From: an uncultured cyanobacterium
GTDB lineage: Bacteria; Cyanobacteriota; Cyanobacteriia; PCC-6307; Cyanobiaceae
Length of the DNA: 10,363 nt
Direction: 5' to 3'
Assembly: GCA_903928835.1 (NCBI GenBank)
Contig: CAIYSK010000357.1
Span: forward strand, 1-10,363
Part shown: piece by piece, positions 1-7,016 of the stretch
Position numbering within the stretch: position 1 is the stretch's first letter
Layout: each line of letters opens with the position of its first letter
Made by a program: the position numbers and the translations under genes
Notes under the pieces: model-generated
Seen by the model: only the letters and a program-made list of their open reading frames with translations
Database searches by the model: none
Told to the model about the DNA's origin: nothing

Positions 1-199
1 AAGCGTTATTGTTTTGAGTGGTTGTAATGTTGATGGCTCCGGTCGCCAATGGCCCAAAGGCGGCTATGTTTGTATTTGCAATGCTGGACTGAAACAAGCT
101 GCTTGTCATTGTTGCGGTGACGGAATTGTCAGAAGTTTGGGCAAGCGTATTGGTGTTTCCACCCCCCGATCTTTTGCCACCACTCAACTGTTCAGACAT
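1..199 (-). CDS. N-terminal part of a Thr/Asn/Ser-rich hypothetical protein (runs off left edge)
   Basis: A minus-strand frame is open from an ATG at 199-197 to the window edge, giving about 66 residues with no stop. It begins MSEQLSGGKRSGGGNTNTLA and continues with many Thr, Ser, Asn, Ala and Gly residues, including SIANTNIAAFG and INITTTQNN. The composition looks like a structured low-complexity or surface-type protein and is more protein-like than the Cys-rich overlapping plus-strand frame. The frame stays open upstream to a TGA near 290, so an earlier non-ATG start cannot be excluded, but ATG at 199 is the first ATG. No Shine-Dalgarno sequence is evident. I do not recognise the family. 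The rest of the gene lies outside the window, so the call rests on composition and an open frame only. Confidence 0.4.
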   Translation of the reverse strand, partial: MSEQLSGGKRSGGGNTNTLAQTSDNSVTATMTSSLFQSSIANTNIAAFGPLATGAINITTTQNNNA

Positions 200-411
200 G
201 CAGTCAGGGATCAAGGCAATATTCTGGTTATGCAAGGAAGTCTCTGGGGTTATTTGCCAATTATTTCTAAGCGGGCCAGCTGATAACGGGGGGAACAATC
301 AGTGTATTTGCGCGGGATGCGCTGCGGGCTGAGATGGGGTGATGACAACAGGGAACCCGCTTGGATTTTTCCCCGTATTTCCCCCGCTCTCCTCTTTTTA
401 CTTCGTAGCCC
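200..411. other. gene-poor, lower-G+C stretch
   Basis: No convincing gene is seen here. The frames that stay open (for example plus-strand 302-604) have compositions typical of chance frames. The DNA is visibly richer in A+T than the operons to the right. It probably combines the 5' leader of the minus-strand gene at the left edge with degraded sequence belonging to the remnant that follows. Confidence 0.4.
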
Positions 412-799
412 ACTCATAGCAGTTGGTTTGGGCTCCATCCGCTCTATTACAACGAGCGTCGCTATCTCACCGAACTCGACAGCCGGCGCTGTGCTGGCTA
501 CGAAGAAGTGGTGCAACAGGACATCCCTGAATCCCTTATGGCTTGAGGCTCTGATGCAGCTGATAGGCCGGGTCGAGCCAGCAGCACGGCAGTGGTTCTC
601 CTGAGGGGAAGTGTAGATCCACTCTGGCAAACCGTTCCTCTTTCTGCAGCTCTTATCCAGCATGGAAGCGGCCCATTATGTGGGCTTCAAACGGATCAAA
701 CAGTGGTGTTCTGCCGATTAGTTCAACCAGGCTTCCATCACTGCGCTGTTTGAGAAACATCGTCAGAAGCCAGCCAGCGCAGAGACAGTTTTGGTTTAA
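412..799 (+). pseudogene. possible decayed protein-coding gene, family not recognised
   Basis: Protein-like stretches follow one another in two plus frames with stops between them. From 412 to 546 one frame reads a charged, aromatic stretch including LHPLYYNERRYLTELDSRR and ending DIPESLMA-stop. A second frame continues with LWLEALMQLIGRVEPAARQW up to a TGA at 602-604. That frame resumes after a TAG at 614-616 with FLFLQLLSSMEAAHYVGFKR, has a TAG at 719-721, then reads FNQASITALFEKHRQKPASA and ends at TAA 797-799. The balanced composition of these pieces suggests one gene broken by a frameshift and several nonsense codons. I cannot assign a family. The alternative is chance open segments in non-coding DNA. 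Confidence 0.3.
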
Positions 800-896
800 T
801 GACGTCCGTGGATCGCTTCTTGGTTGTGCCTTGGATGTGAGGCATGGGGCGCCATGGTGCTTCGGCTTAGTTTGGGTTGGCGATACGGGAGCGGCC

Positions 897-1148
897 ATGA
901 CCTTTTTTGAGGCGCTTTGGCATGGCGAAGGCATTGGCGATGGGGCCGACTTCGAAGAAGCCCTCGCCAGCTACGTGGCGGTGAAGCCTGAGGAGGGAAC
1001 CTGGCAGGAGGCCTGTGCCGAGCCCGGGGCTGACCCCTGTATCAAGCGCTATGGCTCGTTCGATGCCTACCTCGATAATGCCGATGAGCTGGAAACGATT
1101 CCGGTCACAGCGGCCATGATCGAGGCGGCCCTGGCCCAGTTGCCGTGA
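897..1148 (+). CDS. small hypothetical protein (83 aa)
   Basis: The reading frame gives an acidic 83-residue protein starting MTFFEALWHGEGIGDGADFE and ending AAMIEAALAQLP. I chose ATG 897 because a GGGAG Shine-Dalgarno sequence lies at 887-891, five bases upstream. The frame is open further upstream, but that part has poor, non-protein-like composition. The protein is rich in Glu, Asp and Ala, has two cysteines (in EACAEPGADPC) and shows no membrane segment or signal peptide. It looks soluble and mostly helical. It is convergent with umuC, with only 19 bases between the two stop codons. I do not recognise a named family; it resembles the small conserved proteins common in picocyanobacteria, which is an inference. 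Confidence 0.65.
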   Translation: MTFFEALWHGEGIGDGADFEEALASYVAVKPEEGTWQEACAEPGADPCIKRYGSFDAYLDNADELETIPVTAAMIEAALAQLP

Positions 1149-1167
1149 GCTTTAGGCGTAAACCCTT

Positions 1168-2481
1168 TCAGGCATAAACAATGGGGATCTCGCCCAGGCG
1201 GGTGGTGGCGGCCCGGGATAGACGGGAACGCTGCATTTGCCAGGGGGGCGTGAATCCACAGGCGGCCCATTGCACCGATCCTTGGCCGTAGCGCTTGTTC
1301 AGACGATCGATGGTGGCCATCAGGCTCCGACGGCGTTGCTGCTGCTCTTCGGGCAGGGGTACCAGCAGATGGTGCTGGAGGGTGTCCTCTCCCACCAGCT
1401 GTTGCATCAACACCCCGGCCTTTTGCAGGGGTTTGTGGGGGTGAAACAGCTGCTCCGCCAGGGGCAAAGCCGCAGCCAGCAGCACGGCGGTGTCGTTGCT
1501 CGCGAGCGCCAGGCTCACCGTGGCGGCCCGGCTGTAAAAGCTGGTGCCATTGAACGGACTGCTGCGCACAAACACGGTGATGGCTCCGGTGCGTTGCCCT
1601 TGGCGCCGCAGCTTTTCCGCCGCCCGGCTCAGGTAGGTGGCGATCGCCTGCTTGAGCTGGGGTAGCTCCCGAATCGGCTGGCTGAAACTGCGACTCACGC
1701 AGGTTTCCCGTTTGGCGGAGGGCACCAGCTCCATGGGGATACAGGCCACCCCTTGTAATTCGTGTTGCAACCGCAGGCCCACCACGCCGCATTTGCGGCG
1801 CAGTTCGCCGCTGGACATGTCGCGCAGGGCTTTGGCGTTGGCAACGCCGCGCAGCCTGCACCAGCGCGACAGTTTGCGGCCGATGCCCCACACATCTTCG
1901 ATGGGCACCGCTTCTAGATAGGGGGCTGGATCCAGCACGGCACCGAGATCGAACACCCCCCCATGGCTGGCGCTGGATTTGGCCAGTTTGTTGGCGAGCT
2001 TGGCGAGCACCTTGCTGGGGGCTATTCCCACGGCCACAGGGAGGCCCAGCTGGCGGAGCACCGTGTGGCGCACTTGTTGGCCCCAGCTGGTGAGATCGCC
2101 CCCATCGCGGAGGCGGTGCAACTGGCCGAAGGCTTCATCAATGGAGTAAATCTCCAGCTCTTCCACCCATGGCTCCAGGGTGGCCATCATGCGCTGGCTC
2201 ATGTCGGCGTAGAGGGCGTAGTTGGAGCTGCGCACGATCACCCCCTGGCGCTCCAGGGCGCTGCGCACCTTGAAGTAGGGCGTGCCCATGGGAATGCCGA
2301 GGGCCCGGGCCTCGGCACTGCGCGACACGATGCAGCCATCGTTGTTGGAGAGCACCACCAAGGCCCGGCCGATCACCGACGGGTCGACCACCGCTTCACA
2401 GGAGGCGTAGAAATTGTTGCCATCGATCAGCACGGTGGCCCGGCTGGTGGCTGGCCTGGTCGCCGGGTCCTTAGAGGGCAT
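1168..2481 (-). CDS. umuC: UmuC, catalytic subunit of DNA polymerase V (Y-family)
   Basis: This is a 437-residue Y-family translesion polymerase, close to the usual UmuC length of about 420. Catalytic acidic residues are visible: Asp20 in VLIDGNNFYASCE and Asp115-Glu116 in YSIDEAFG. The fingers/palm motif SNNDGCIVSRS is near residue 45. A helix-hairpin-helix-like stretch IEDVWGIGRKL is near 194-204. The C-terminal DUF4113-type region (about 386-437) contains LMATIDRLNKRYG and ends with TTRLGEIPIVYA. The canonical beta-clamp motif QLNLF of E. coli UmuC is replaced by QHHLL at 369-373. With UmuD' it would replicate past DNA lesions. Its ATG lies inside the end of umuD (11-base overlap), showing translational coupling in a umuDC operon, presumably under SOS control from the LexA-like box upstream of umuD. 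Confidence 0.97.
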   Translation of the reverse strand: MPSKDPATRPATSRATVLIDGNNFYASCEAVVDPSVIGRALVVLSNNDGCIVSRSAEARALGIPMGTPYFKVRSALERQGVIVRSSNYALYADMSQRMMATLEPWVEELEIYSIDEAFGQLHRLRDGGDLTSWGQQVRHTVLRQLGLPVAVGIAPSKVLAKLANKLAKSSASHGGVFDLGAVLDPAPYLEAVPIEDVWGIGRKLSRWCRLRGVANAKALRDMSSGELRRKCGVVGLRLQHELQGVACIPMELVPSAKRETCVSRSFSQPIRELPQLKQAIATYLSRAAEKLRRQGQRTGAITVFVRSSPFNGTSFYSRAATVSLALASNDTAVLLAAALPLAEQLFHPHKPLQKAGVLMQQLVGEDTLQHHLLVPLPEEQQQRRRSLMATIDRLNKRYGQGSVQWAACGFTPPWQMQRSRLSRAATTRLGEIPIVYA

Positions 2482-2923
2482 GGATGGCGTGGCTCGCGAC
2501 CCCCCAGAGGCAATGGTCCAGGTCGTCGTTGAGGGGGGTGGCTGGATAGGCGGGATGGGCCGCTTCCAGGTGCCATTGGCCCTGGTGCTGCACCAGTCGT
2601 TTCAGGGTGAAGGCGCCTTCGATCACGGCCACCACAATCTTGCCGGAGCGAAATTCGAGGCTGCGATCCACGATCAACAAATCGCCGTGCTGGATCCCGG
2701 CGCCCCGCATGGAGTCGCCGCTGACGCGCAGGAAAAAGGTGCTGCTCGGATGGCGAATCAAGGCGTCGTTGAGGTCGATCCCGGTCTCGATGTAGTCATC
2801 GGCTGGGCTGGGAAATCCCGCGGCCACGCTGTCACTGGCGAGCGGCCGTAGGCAGCTTTTGCGCTCGCTGCGGAGCGCGCCTAGGACCTCGAGCCGGATC
2901 CAAGCAAGGGCCAAGTCGTCCAT
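2471..2923 (-). CDS. umuD: UmuD, self-cleaving SOS mutagenesis protein (LexA/S24 peptidase family)
   Basis: This 150-residue protein carries all UmuD signatures. The cleavage site is Ala35-Gly36 in VAAGFPSPADDYIE (Cys-Gly in E. coli). The nucleophile is Ser71 in VSGDSM and the general base is Lys108 in FTLKRL. The spacings (cleavage site to Ser 36, Ser to Lys 37) equal those of E. coli UmuD (24/60/97). RecA-stimulated autocleavage would yield UmuD', the partner of UmuC in polymerase V. I chose ATG 2923, giving a 35-residue N-terminal arm; the frame stays open to 3124, but that extension translates the LexA box and the heptamer repeats and is not protein-like. No strong Shine-Dalgarno sequence is visible (GGTAGAG just upstream). 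It is the first gene of the umuDC operon. Confidence 0.95.
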   Translation of the reverse strand: MDDLALAWIRLEVLGALRSERKSCLRPLASDSVAAGFPSPADDYIETGIDLNDALIRHPSSTFFLRVSGDSMRGAGIQHGDLLIVDRSLEFRSGKIVVAVIEGAFTLKRLVQHQGQWHLEAAHPAYPATPLNDDLDHCLWGVASHAIHAL

Positions 2924-2963
2924 CTCTACCGCGCCGAAACAAGGGGACCATCGCCTGCAGACT

Positions 2964-2977
2964 AGTACAGGTGTATT
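2964..2977 (-). promoter_or_regulatory. probable LexA (SOS) box of the umuDC operon
   Basis: The sequence AGTACAGGTGTATT on the plus strand (AATACACCTGTACT on the minus strand) matches the cyanobacterial LexA consensus RGTACNNNDGTWCB with one mismatch whichever strand is read. It lies about 40 bases upstream of the umuD ATG, which fits repression of a damage-inducible promoter. An E. coli-type core, CTG-N10-CAG, also occurs at 2955-2970 and overlaps it, probably by chance. Binding itself is inferred. Confidence 0.7.
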
Positions 2978-2981
2978 GGAT

Positions 2982-3044
2982 TTTGGCGTTGGGCGATTGG
3001 TGTTGGGTGATTGATGGTTGGCGGCTGGAGATTGGTGGCTGGAG
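2982..3044. repeat. array of nine degenerate heptamers (consensus about ATTGGTG)
   Basis: Read in steps of seven on the plus strand the units are TTTGGCG, TTGGGCG, ATTGGTG, TTGGGTG, ATTGATG, GTTGGCG, GCTGGAG, ATTGGTG and GCTGGAG. G is invariant at positions 4 and 7, and position 5 is G in eight of nine. A further related unit, ATTGGAT, lies at 2975-2981 and overlaps the end of the LexA-like box. Heptamer arrays of this general type are known in cyanobacteria as short tandemly repeated repetitive (STRR) sequences. It sits between the divergent umuD and MliC-like genes. Its function is unknown. Confidence 0.75.
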
Positions 3045-3066
3045 GGGCCATCCTGGGAGTGCTGCT

Positions 3067-3438
3067 GTGGGTTCTCCTGTGTTGAAAGAGGTTGGGGGCG
3101 CTGCCCTGCTGGGCCTGTTGCCATTGCTGCCAGTGGCGGCTGTGCCGGCGGAGCCGGAAGCGGCGATTCGGGCCACCTATCTCTGCCAAGGGCGCTTTGA
3201 TGCGGTGCGGCTGACGGCCTTGTTCTTTAACTCCGAGCCCCGCGAAGTGGTGCTGTTGCAGGGGGAGCAGGCCACCCGCCTGGCCCAGCAGCCCTCGGGT
3301 TCAGGTGCCCGTTATGGCGCCGGCAGCCAGAGCTTTTGGCTGAAGGGTGATCAGGCCACCTGGCAATTCGGTGCAGGCGCGACCTATTCCTGTGGGCCTG
3401 AATCGCTGGGTGCAGCGGGGGCCGTGAAGCGGCGGTAG
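3067..3438 (+). CDS. MliC-like lysozyme inhibitor, secreted
   Basis: This 123-residue protein has an N-terminal hydrophobic signal segment (about 9-27, preceded by Lys7) and then one small domain. The domain shows the MliC pattern: YLCQGRF around Cys40, the SGSGARY loop at 77-83, SFWLKG at 89-94, and YSC with Cys109, which could pair with Cys40. MliC proteins bind and inhibit C-type lysozyme in the periplasm through the SGSGxxY and Lys-Gly loops. I chose GTG 3067 because GGGAG lies at 3055-3059 with seven bases of spacing; GTG 3079 is an alternative. Unlike E. coli MliC there is no lipobox cysteine; the cleavage region reads LPVAAVPAEP, suggesting a soluble periplasmic form. Its 3' end overlaps the convergent membrane-protein gene by 55 bases. 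Confidence 0.75.
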   Translation: MGSPVLKEVGGAALLGLLPLLPVAAVPAEPEAAIRATYLCQGRFDAVRLTALFFNSEPREVVLLQGEQATRLAQQPSGSGARYGAGSQSFWLKGDQATWQFGAGATYSCGPESLGAAGAVKRR

Positions 3439-3623
3439 AGGGCCACGCCGATTGCACCCCACGCCCCGGTCCAGGCCAGAAAGGTGATCAGGGTGCCCAG
3501 TTGGCCTCCCTCCAGCGAATAGACGCCTGCTTGAATCAGGCCGGCGTCGATCAGGGAGCCACCGATGCCCCAGCCGAGCACCCAGCTGAACAAAAAGCCA
3601 ATGGCCTGGAGGTTGCCGGTCAT
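3384..3623 (-). CDS. small two-helix membrane protein
   Basis: This 79-residue protein starts MTGNLQAIGFLFSWVLGWGI. It has two hydrophobic segments, about residues 5-24 and 44-63, joined by a short loop (DAGLIQAGVYSLEGGQ). The C-terminal tail begins with YRRF and becomes Pro/Ser-rich. By the positive-inside rule the RR after helix 2 suggests a cytoplasmic C terminus. ATG 3623 is preferred because the frame further upstream (to 3728) becomes Arg-rich and crosses the start of sdhC. It is transcribed divergently from sdhC, with 56 bases between the starts, and its 3' end overlaps the MliC-like gene. No clear Shine-Dalgarno sequence is seen and the family is not recognised. Confidence 0.55.
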   Translation of the reverse strand: MTGNLQAIGFLFSWVLGWGIGGSLIDAGLIQAGVYSLEGGQLGTLITFLAWTGAWGAIGVALYRRFTAPAAPSDSGPQE

Positions 3624-3679
3624 GGCCAGGAGATTAGGCGGGATCGCCCTGGGGCGCCCATAGAATTCGCCCCATTGGC

Positions 3680-4315
3680 GTGGCGATCGTGGGTTCTGGG
3701 CGCCAGCTCTTCTCCTCGATTGCGCCAACGGGGTTGATCCTGGTGTTGTTTTTGCTGCTGCACCTCTGCGGGGTGGCCCTGGCGGTGACCAATCCCGGCG
3801 TCTTTGAGGCCTACGCCACGGTCCTGCACGCCAAGCCCTGGTTGCCCGCCGTGGAGTTGGCCCTGGCGGTTGTGGCGCTGGTGCATCTGATGCGAACGGT
3901 GGCGAAGGTGATCGCCAATCGCCAGGCCGGTAATGACGCGGTCCTGGTGAGCCGCCGCGCCGATCCGTTGGCGGCCCTGGCGGCCCGCACGGCGCCCTGG
4001 AGCGGCGGCGTGCTGCTGGTGTTTCTGGTGGTGCACCTCAACCAGCTGCGCTGGCCCCGGCCCGGGGCTGGTTTGGAATTGGCGCGCTTGGCTGAGGTGC
4101 TTAGTGCCCCCTGGGCCCTGGCTCTCTATGGGGCCGCTGGATTGGCCGTAGGCCTGCATCTGTTCCATGGCGGCGAGGCCGCCCACCGCAGCCTCGGGCT
4201 GTTGGAGCCGGCGAACGCCGGCCGGATTCGTAGGGCAACCCGGGCTTTTGCCCTGGTGGTGGGTGGGGGCTTTGCCCTGGTGCCCCTGGTGCTGGCCACC
4301 CAGGTGGTGCGATGA
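3680..4315 (+). CDS. sdhC: succinate dehydrogenase/fumarate reductase diheme cytochrome b subunit
   Basis: This 211-residue membrane protein has five hydrophobic helices (about 16-37, 56-78, 107-124, 145-165 and 188-208). It contains four helix-borne histidines, His28, His69, His119 and His160, spaced 41/50/41. That resembles the heme b ligands of Wolinella succinogenes FrdC (44, 93, 143, 182). It is therefore the single-polypeptide, two-heme type of anchor (cytochrome b558 family), which passes electrons between the SdhB iron-sulfur clusters and the membrane quinone. His163 is an alternative ligand in the last pair. The GTG start at 3680 has no clear Shine-Dalgarno sequence; GTG 3689 is possible. 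Position 158 is Gly where W. succinogenes has the E-pathway Glu180. The stop overlaps the sdhA ATG by four bases. Confidence 0.88.
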   Translation: MAIVGSGRQLFSSIAPTGLILVLFLLLHLCGVALAVTNPGVFEAYATVLHAKPWLPAVELALAVVALVHLMRTVAKVIANRQAGNDAVLVSRRADPLAALAARTAPWSGGVLLVFLVVHLNQLRWPRPGAGLELARLAEVLSAPWALALYGAAGLAVGLHLFHGGEAAHRSLGLLEPANAGRIRRATRAFALVVGGGFALVPLVLATQVVR

Positions 4316-6270
4316 GCCCCCGTTCCTCTGGGCTGCCCGATTCCCGCATTCCCGCGGGCCCGGTCGCCGATGCCTGGCGCCGCACCCGCGATGGCCTGCC
4401 GTTAATCAGTCCGCTGCGCAAGCGCCAACTGCAGGTGTTGGTGGTGGGCAGTGGCCTGGCCGGCGCCTCGGTGGCGGCCACCCTGGCGGAGCAGGGCTAC
4501 CGGGTGAAGCTGGTCACCTTCCACGACAGCCCCCGCCGGGCCCATTCGGTGGCAGCCCAGGGCGGTATCAACGCCGCGAAGAATTACGCCAACGATGGCG
4601 ACAGCATCGAGCGGCTCTTTGCCGACACGCTCAAGGGCGGTGACTTCCGGGCCCGGGAGGCCGGCTGCCACCGCCTCGCCGAAATCAGTGGTGGCATCAT
4701 CGACCAGTGCGTGGCCCAGGGCGTGCCCTTCGCCCGCGAGTATGGCGGCACCCTGGCCAACCGCAACTTTGGCGGCTCCCTGGTGAGCCGCACCTTTTAC
4801 GCCCGCGGTCAAACCGGCCAGCAGCTGCTCTATGGGGCCTACCAGGCCCTGATGCGCCAGGTGGCCGCTGGCCAGGTGGAGCTCCTCACCCGCCGGGACA
4901 TGCTCGAGCTGGTCACGGTGGATGGGGTGGCCCGGGGCATCGTCTGCCGCCACTTGATCACCGGTGCGCTCGAAACCCATACGGCCCATGCCGTCCTGCT
5001 GGCGAGCGGCGGCTATTCGAACGTCTACTACCTCTCCACCAACGCCCTCAAATCCAATGCCAGTGCGATTTGGGCGGCCCATCGCCAGGGGGCGTTGTTT
5101 GCCAATCCCTGCTTTACCCAGATCCATCCCACCAGCATCCCCAGTGGCGACGCCTTCCAAAGCAAGCTCACCTTGATGAGCGAGAGCCTGCGCAACGACG
5201 GCCGGGTGTGGTTGCCGGTTCAGCGGGATGACCCCCGAACGGCGGCGGCGATTCCCGAGGCGGAGCGTGATTATTTCCTCGAACGCCAATATCCGGCCTA
5301 CGGAAACATGGTGCCCCGGGATGTGGCCTCCCGCCGGGCCCGGGAGCTCTGCAATGGCGGCCAGGGGGTGGGGCCAGGGGGCAGGTCGGTGTATCTGGAT
5401 TTCAACGACGCCATTGCCGATCACGGCCGCGCCACGATTGCCGCGCGCTACGGCAACTTGTTTGAGATGTATGAGCGCATCACCGGCGATGACCCCATGG
5501 CTGGGCCGATGCGGATCTATCCGGCTCCCCACTACACGATGGGCGGCCTATGGGTGGACTACCACCTGATGAGCTCGATCCCCGGCCTGTTTGTGCTGGG
5601 CGAGGCCAATTTTTCCGAACACGGTGCCAACCGTCTGGGTGCCAGCGCGCTGATGCAGGGGCTGGCCGATGGCTATTTCATTGCACCGGCCACGGTGACC
5701 GCCTGGCTGGCGGGCAACCCCACCCCGGAGATTGCACCCGATCATCCCGCCTGCCGCGAAGCCGAAGCCCGGGCCCAGGGGCGCTTGCATGGACTACTCG
5801 CCGTGGGCGGCAGCCAGCCCGTGGATGGCTTCCACCGGGAGCTGGGCCATTTGATGATTGAGTATTGCGGCATTAGCCGCTGCGCCGAGGGCTTGCAAAC
5901 GGGGTTGAAGCAGGTGGCCCTCCTCGAGGCCCGCTTCCACCAGGAGGTGCGGGTGCCAGGGGAGGCCACGGGGCCCAATGGCGAACTGGAGAAGGCCCTG
6001 CGGGTGGCCGATTTCTTCTCCCTGGCCCAGTTGATGCTGCGCGATGCCCTGGCCCGGGAGGAATCCTGCGGGGCCCATTTCCGCGAAGAGCACCAAACTC
6101 CAGAAGGGGAGGCCCTTCGCGACGATGGCAGCTTTGCCCATATCGCCGCTTGGCAGTACCAACCGGGCAGCGGCGAACCGACCCAGCCAGCACCTGCGGC
6201 AGAACCCGTGCGCCACAGCGAGCCCCTGCAGTTCACGGTGATGCAGCCCAGCACCCGCAATTACCGATGA
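4312..6270 (+). CDS. sdhA: succinate dehydrogenase/fumarate reductase flavoprotein subunit
   Basis: This 652-residue protein oxidises succinate to fumarate (or the reverse) using covalently bound FAD. The dinucleotide-binding motif [20 protein letters not shown] is at about 44-63. The FAD-linking histidine is His78 in [12 protein letters not shown]. Active-site elements follow in order: IHPTSIP (His272), [12 protein letters not shown] (Arg336), PAPHYTMGG (His407) and [13 protein letters not shown] (Arg441). The N-terminal extension with [12 protein letters not shown] before the Rossmann motif, and the length near 650, fit the Wolinella/Bacteroidetes-type subfamily rather than the roughly 590-residue proteobacterial SdhA. 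Start and stop both sit in ATGA overlaps with sdhC and sdhB, so the three subunits are translationally coupled. No key residue is missing. Confidence 0.97.
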   Translation: MSPRSSGLPDSRIPAGPVADAWRRTRDGLPLISPLRKRQLQVLVVGSGLAGASVAATLAEQGYRVKLVTFHDSPRRAHSVAAQGGINAAKNYANDGDSIERLFADTLKGGDFRAREAGCHRLAEISGGIIDQCVAQGVPFAREYGGTLANRNFGGSLVSRTFYARGQTGQQLLYGAYQALMRQVAAGQVELLTRRDMLELVTVDGVARGIVCRHLITGALETHTAHAVLLASGGYSNVYYLSTNALKSNASAIWAAHRQGALFANPCFTQIHPTSIPSGDAFQSKLTLMSESLRNDGRVWLPVQRDDPRTAAAIPEAERDYFLERQYPAYGNMVPRDVASRRARELCNGGQGVGPGGRSVYLDFNDAIADHGRATIAARYGNLFEMYERITGDDPMAGPMRIYPAPHYTMGGLWVDYHLMSSIPGLFVLGEANFSEHGANRLGASALMQGLADGYFIAPATVTAWLAGNPTPEIAPDHPACREAEARAQGRLHGLLAVGGSQPVDGFHRELGHLMIEYCGISRCAEGLQTGLKQVALLEARFHQEVRVPGEATGPNGELEKALRVADFFSLAQLMLRDALAREESCGAHFREEHQTPEGEALRDDGSFAHIAAWQYQPGSGEPTQPAPAAEPVRHSEPLQFTVMQPSTRNYR

Positions 6271-7016
6271 GTGGCACCCTCTCGCTCAACCTGCGGATCT
6301 GGCGGCAGGCGAGTCCCGATGGCCCAGGTGCCTATGGGAGCTATCGGCTGGAGCAGATCTCCAGGGATCTCTCGTTGCTCGAAGCCCTCGATGTACTCAA
6401 TGAGCAGTTGATTGGGGCCGGCGAGAGGCCGGTGACCTTTGAGCACGATTGCCGCGAGGGGATCTGCGGCAGCTGCGGCTTCTTGGTGAATGGCCAGGCC
6501 CACGGCCCCCAGCGGGCCACCACGGTGTGCCAGCTCTACCTGCGCCAATTCAAGGATGGCGACACCCTGGTGCTGGATCCCTGGCGGGCCAAGGCCTTCC
6601 CCCTGATTCAAGATTTGGCGGTGGATCGCGCCAGCTTGGATTCCCTGATTGGCGCGGGGGGCTATTGCTCGGTGAACACCGGCAATGCCCCCGAGGCCAA
6701 TGGGACCTTGATCGGCAAAGACCAGGCGGCCTCAGCGTTTGACACGGCCACCTGCATTGGCTGTGGGGCCTGTGTGGCCAGTTGCCGCAACGCCTCGGCC
6801 AGCTTGTTTGTGGCGGCCAAGTTGGCCCACCTGGCCCAATTACCCCAGGGCCAACCGGAGCGGAGCCATCGGGCCCGGGCCATGCAGGCCGAGATGGAGC
6901 AGCAGGGCTTTGGCAGCTGCAGCAACAACCTCGAATGCGAAGCGGTGTGCCCGAAGCAAATTTCGGCCGATTGGATCAGCTGGATGCACCGCGAAGGCAG
7001 GCGACAGTCCTCTTAA
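6267..7016 (+). CDS. sdhB: succinate dehydrogenase/fumarate reductase iron-sulfur subunit
   Basis: This 249-residue protein carries three clusters that pass electrons from the flavin in SdhA to the hemes in SdhC. The [2Fe-2S] ligands are Cys62, Cys67 and Cys70 in [11 protein letters not shown], plus Cys88. The [4Fe-4S] cluster uses Cys163, Cys166 and Cys169 in [11 protein letters not shown], plus Cys228. The [3Fe-4S] cluster uses Cys173, Cys218 and Cys224 ([12 protein letters not shown]). The start is the ATG in an ATGA overlap with sdhA; the frame opens further upstream, but that part is only sdhA sequence in another frame. The last 41 bases overlap the end of a convergent minus-strand gene. 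Confidence 0.97.
   Translation: MSGTLSLNLRIWRQASPDGPGAYGSYRLEQISRDLSLLEALDVLNEQLIGAGERPVTFEHDCREGICGSCGFLVNGQAHGPQRATTVCQLYLRQFKDGDTLVLDPWRAKAFPLIQDLAVDRASLDSLIGAGGYCSVNTGNAPEANGTLIGKDQAASAFDTATCIGCGACVASCRNASASLFVAAKLAHLAQLPQGQPERSHRARAMQAEMEQQGFGSCSNNLECEAVCPKQISADWISWMHREGRRQSS

Noticed and set aside
14..283. Plus-strand Cys-rich 89-aa frame at the left edge
   Set aside because: Composition and cysteine pattern look random, and the minus-strand frame over the same bases is more protein-like.
1639..1646. HIP1 octamer GCGATCGC
   Set aside because: I noticed only one exact copy (inside umuC), so it is not enriched here and is not informative.
1067..1891. Second minus-strand frame (274 aa) over the 3' half of umuC
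   Set aside because: It is an alternative frame of umuC with Arg/Ala/Gln-rich composition. UmuC in the other frame has full-length family motifs.
2924..3124. N-terminal extension of umuD to 3124
   Set aside because: The extension translates the LexA-like box and the heptamer repeats into Ser/Gln/Pro-rich sequence. The internal ATG 2923 gives a UmuD of normal length and spacing.
4402..5532. Long minus-strand open frame (376 aa) opposite sdhA
   Set aside because: It is rich in Gly, His and Ala and lies entirely over sdhA, which has all its catalytic motifs. It is a typical shadow frame of G+C-rich coding DNA.
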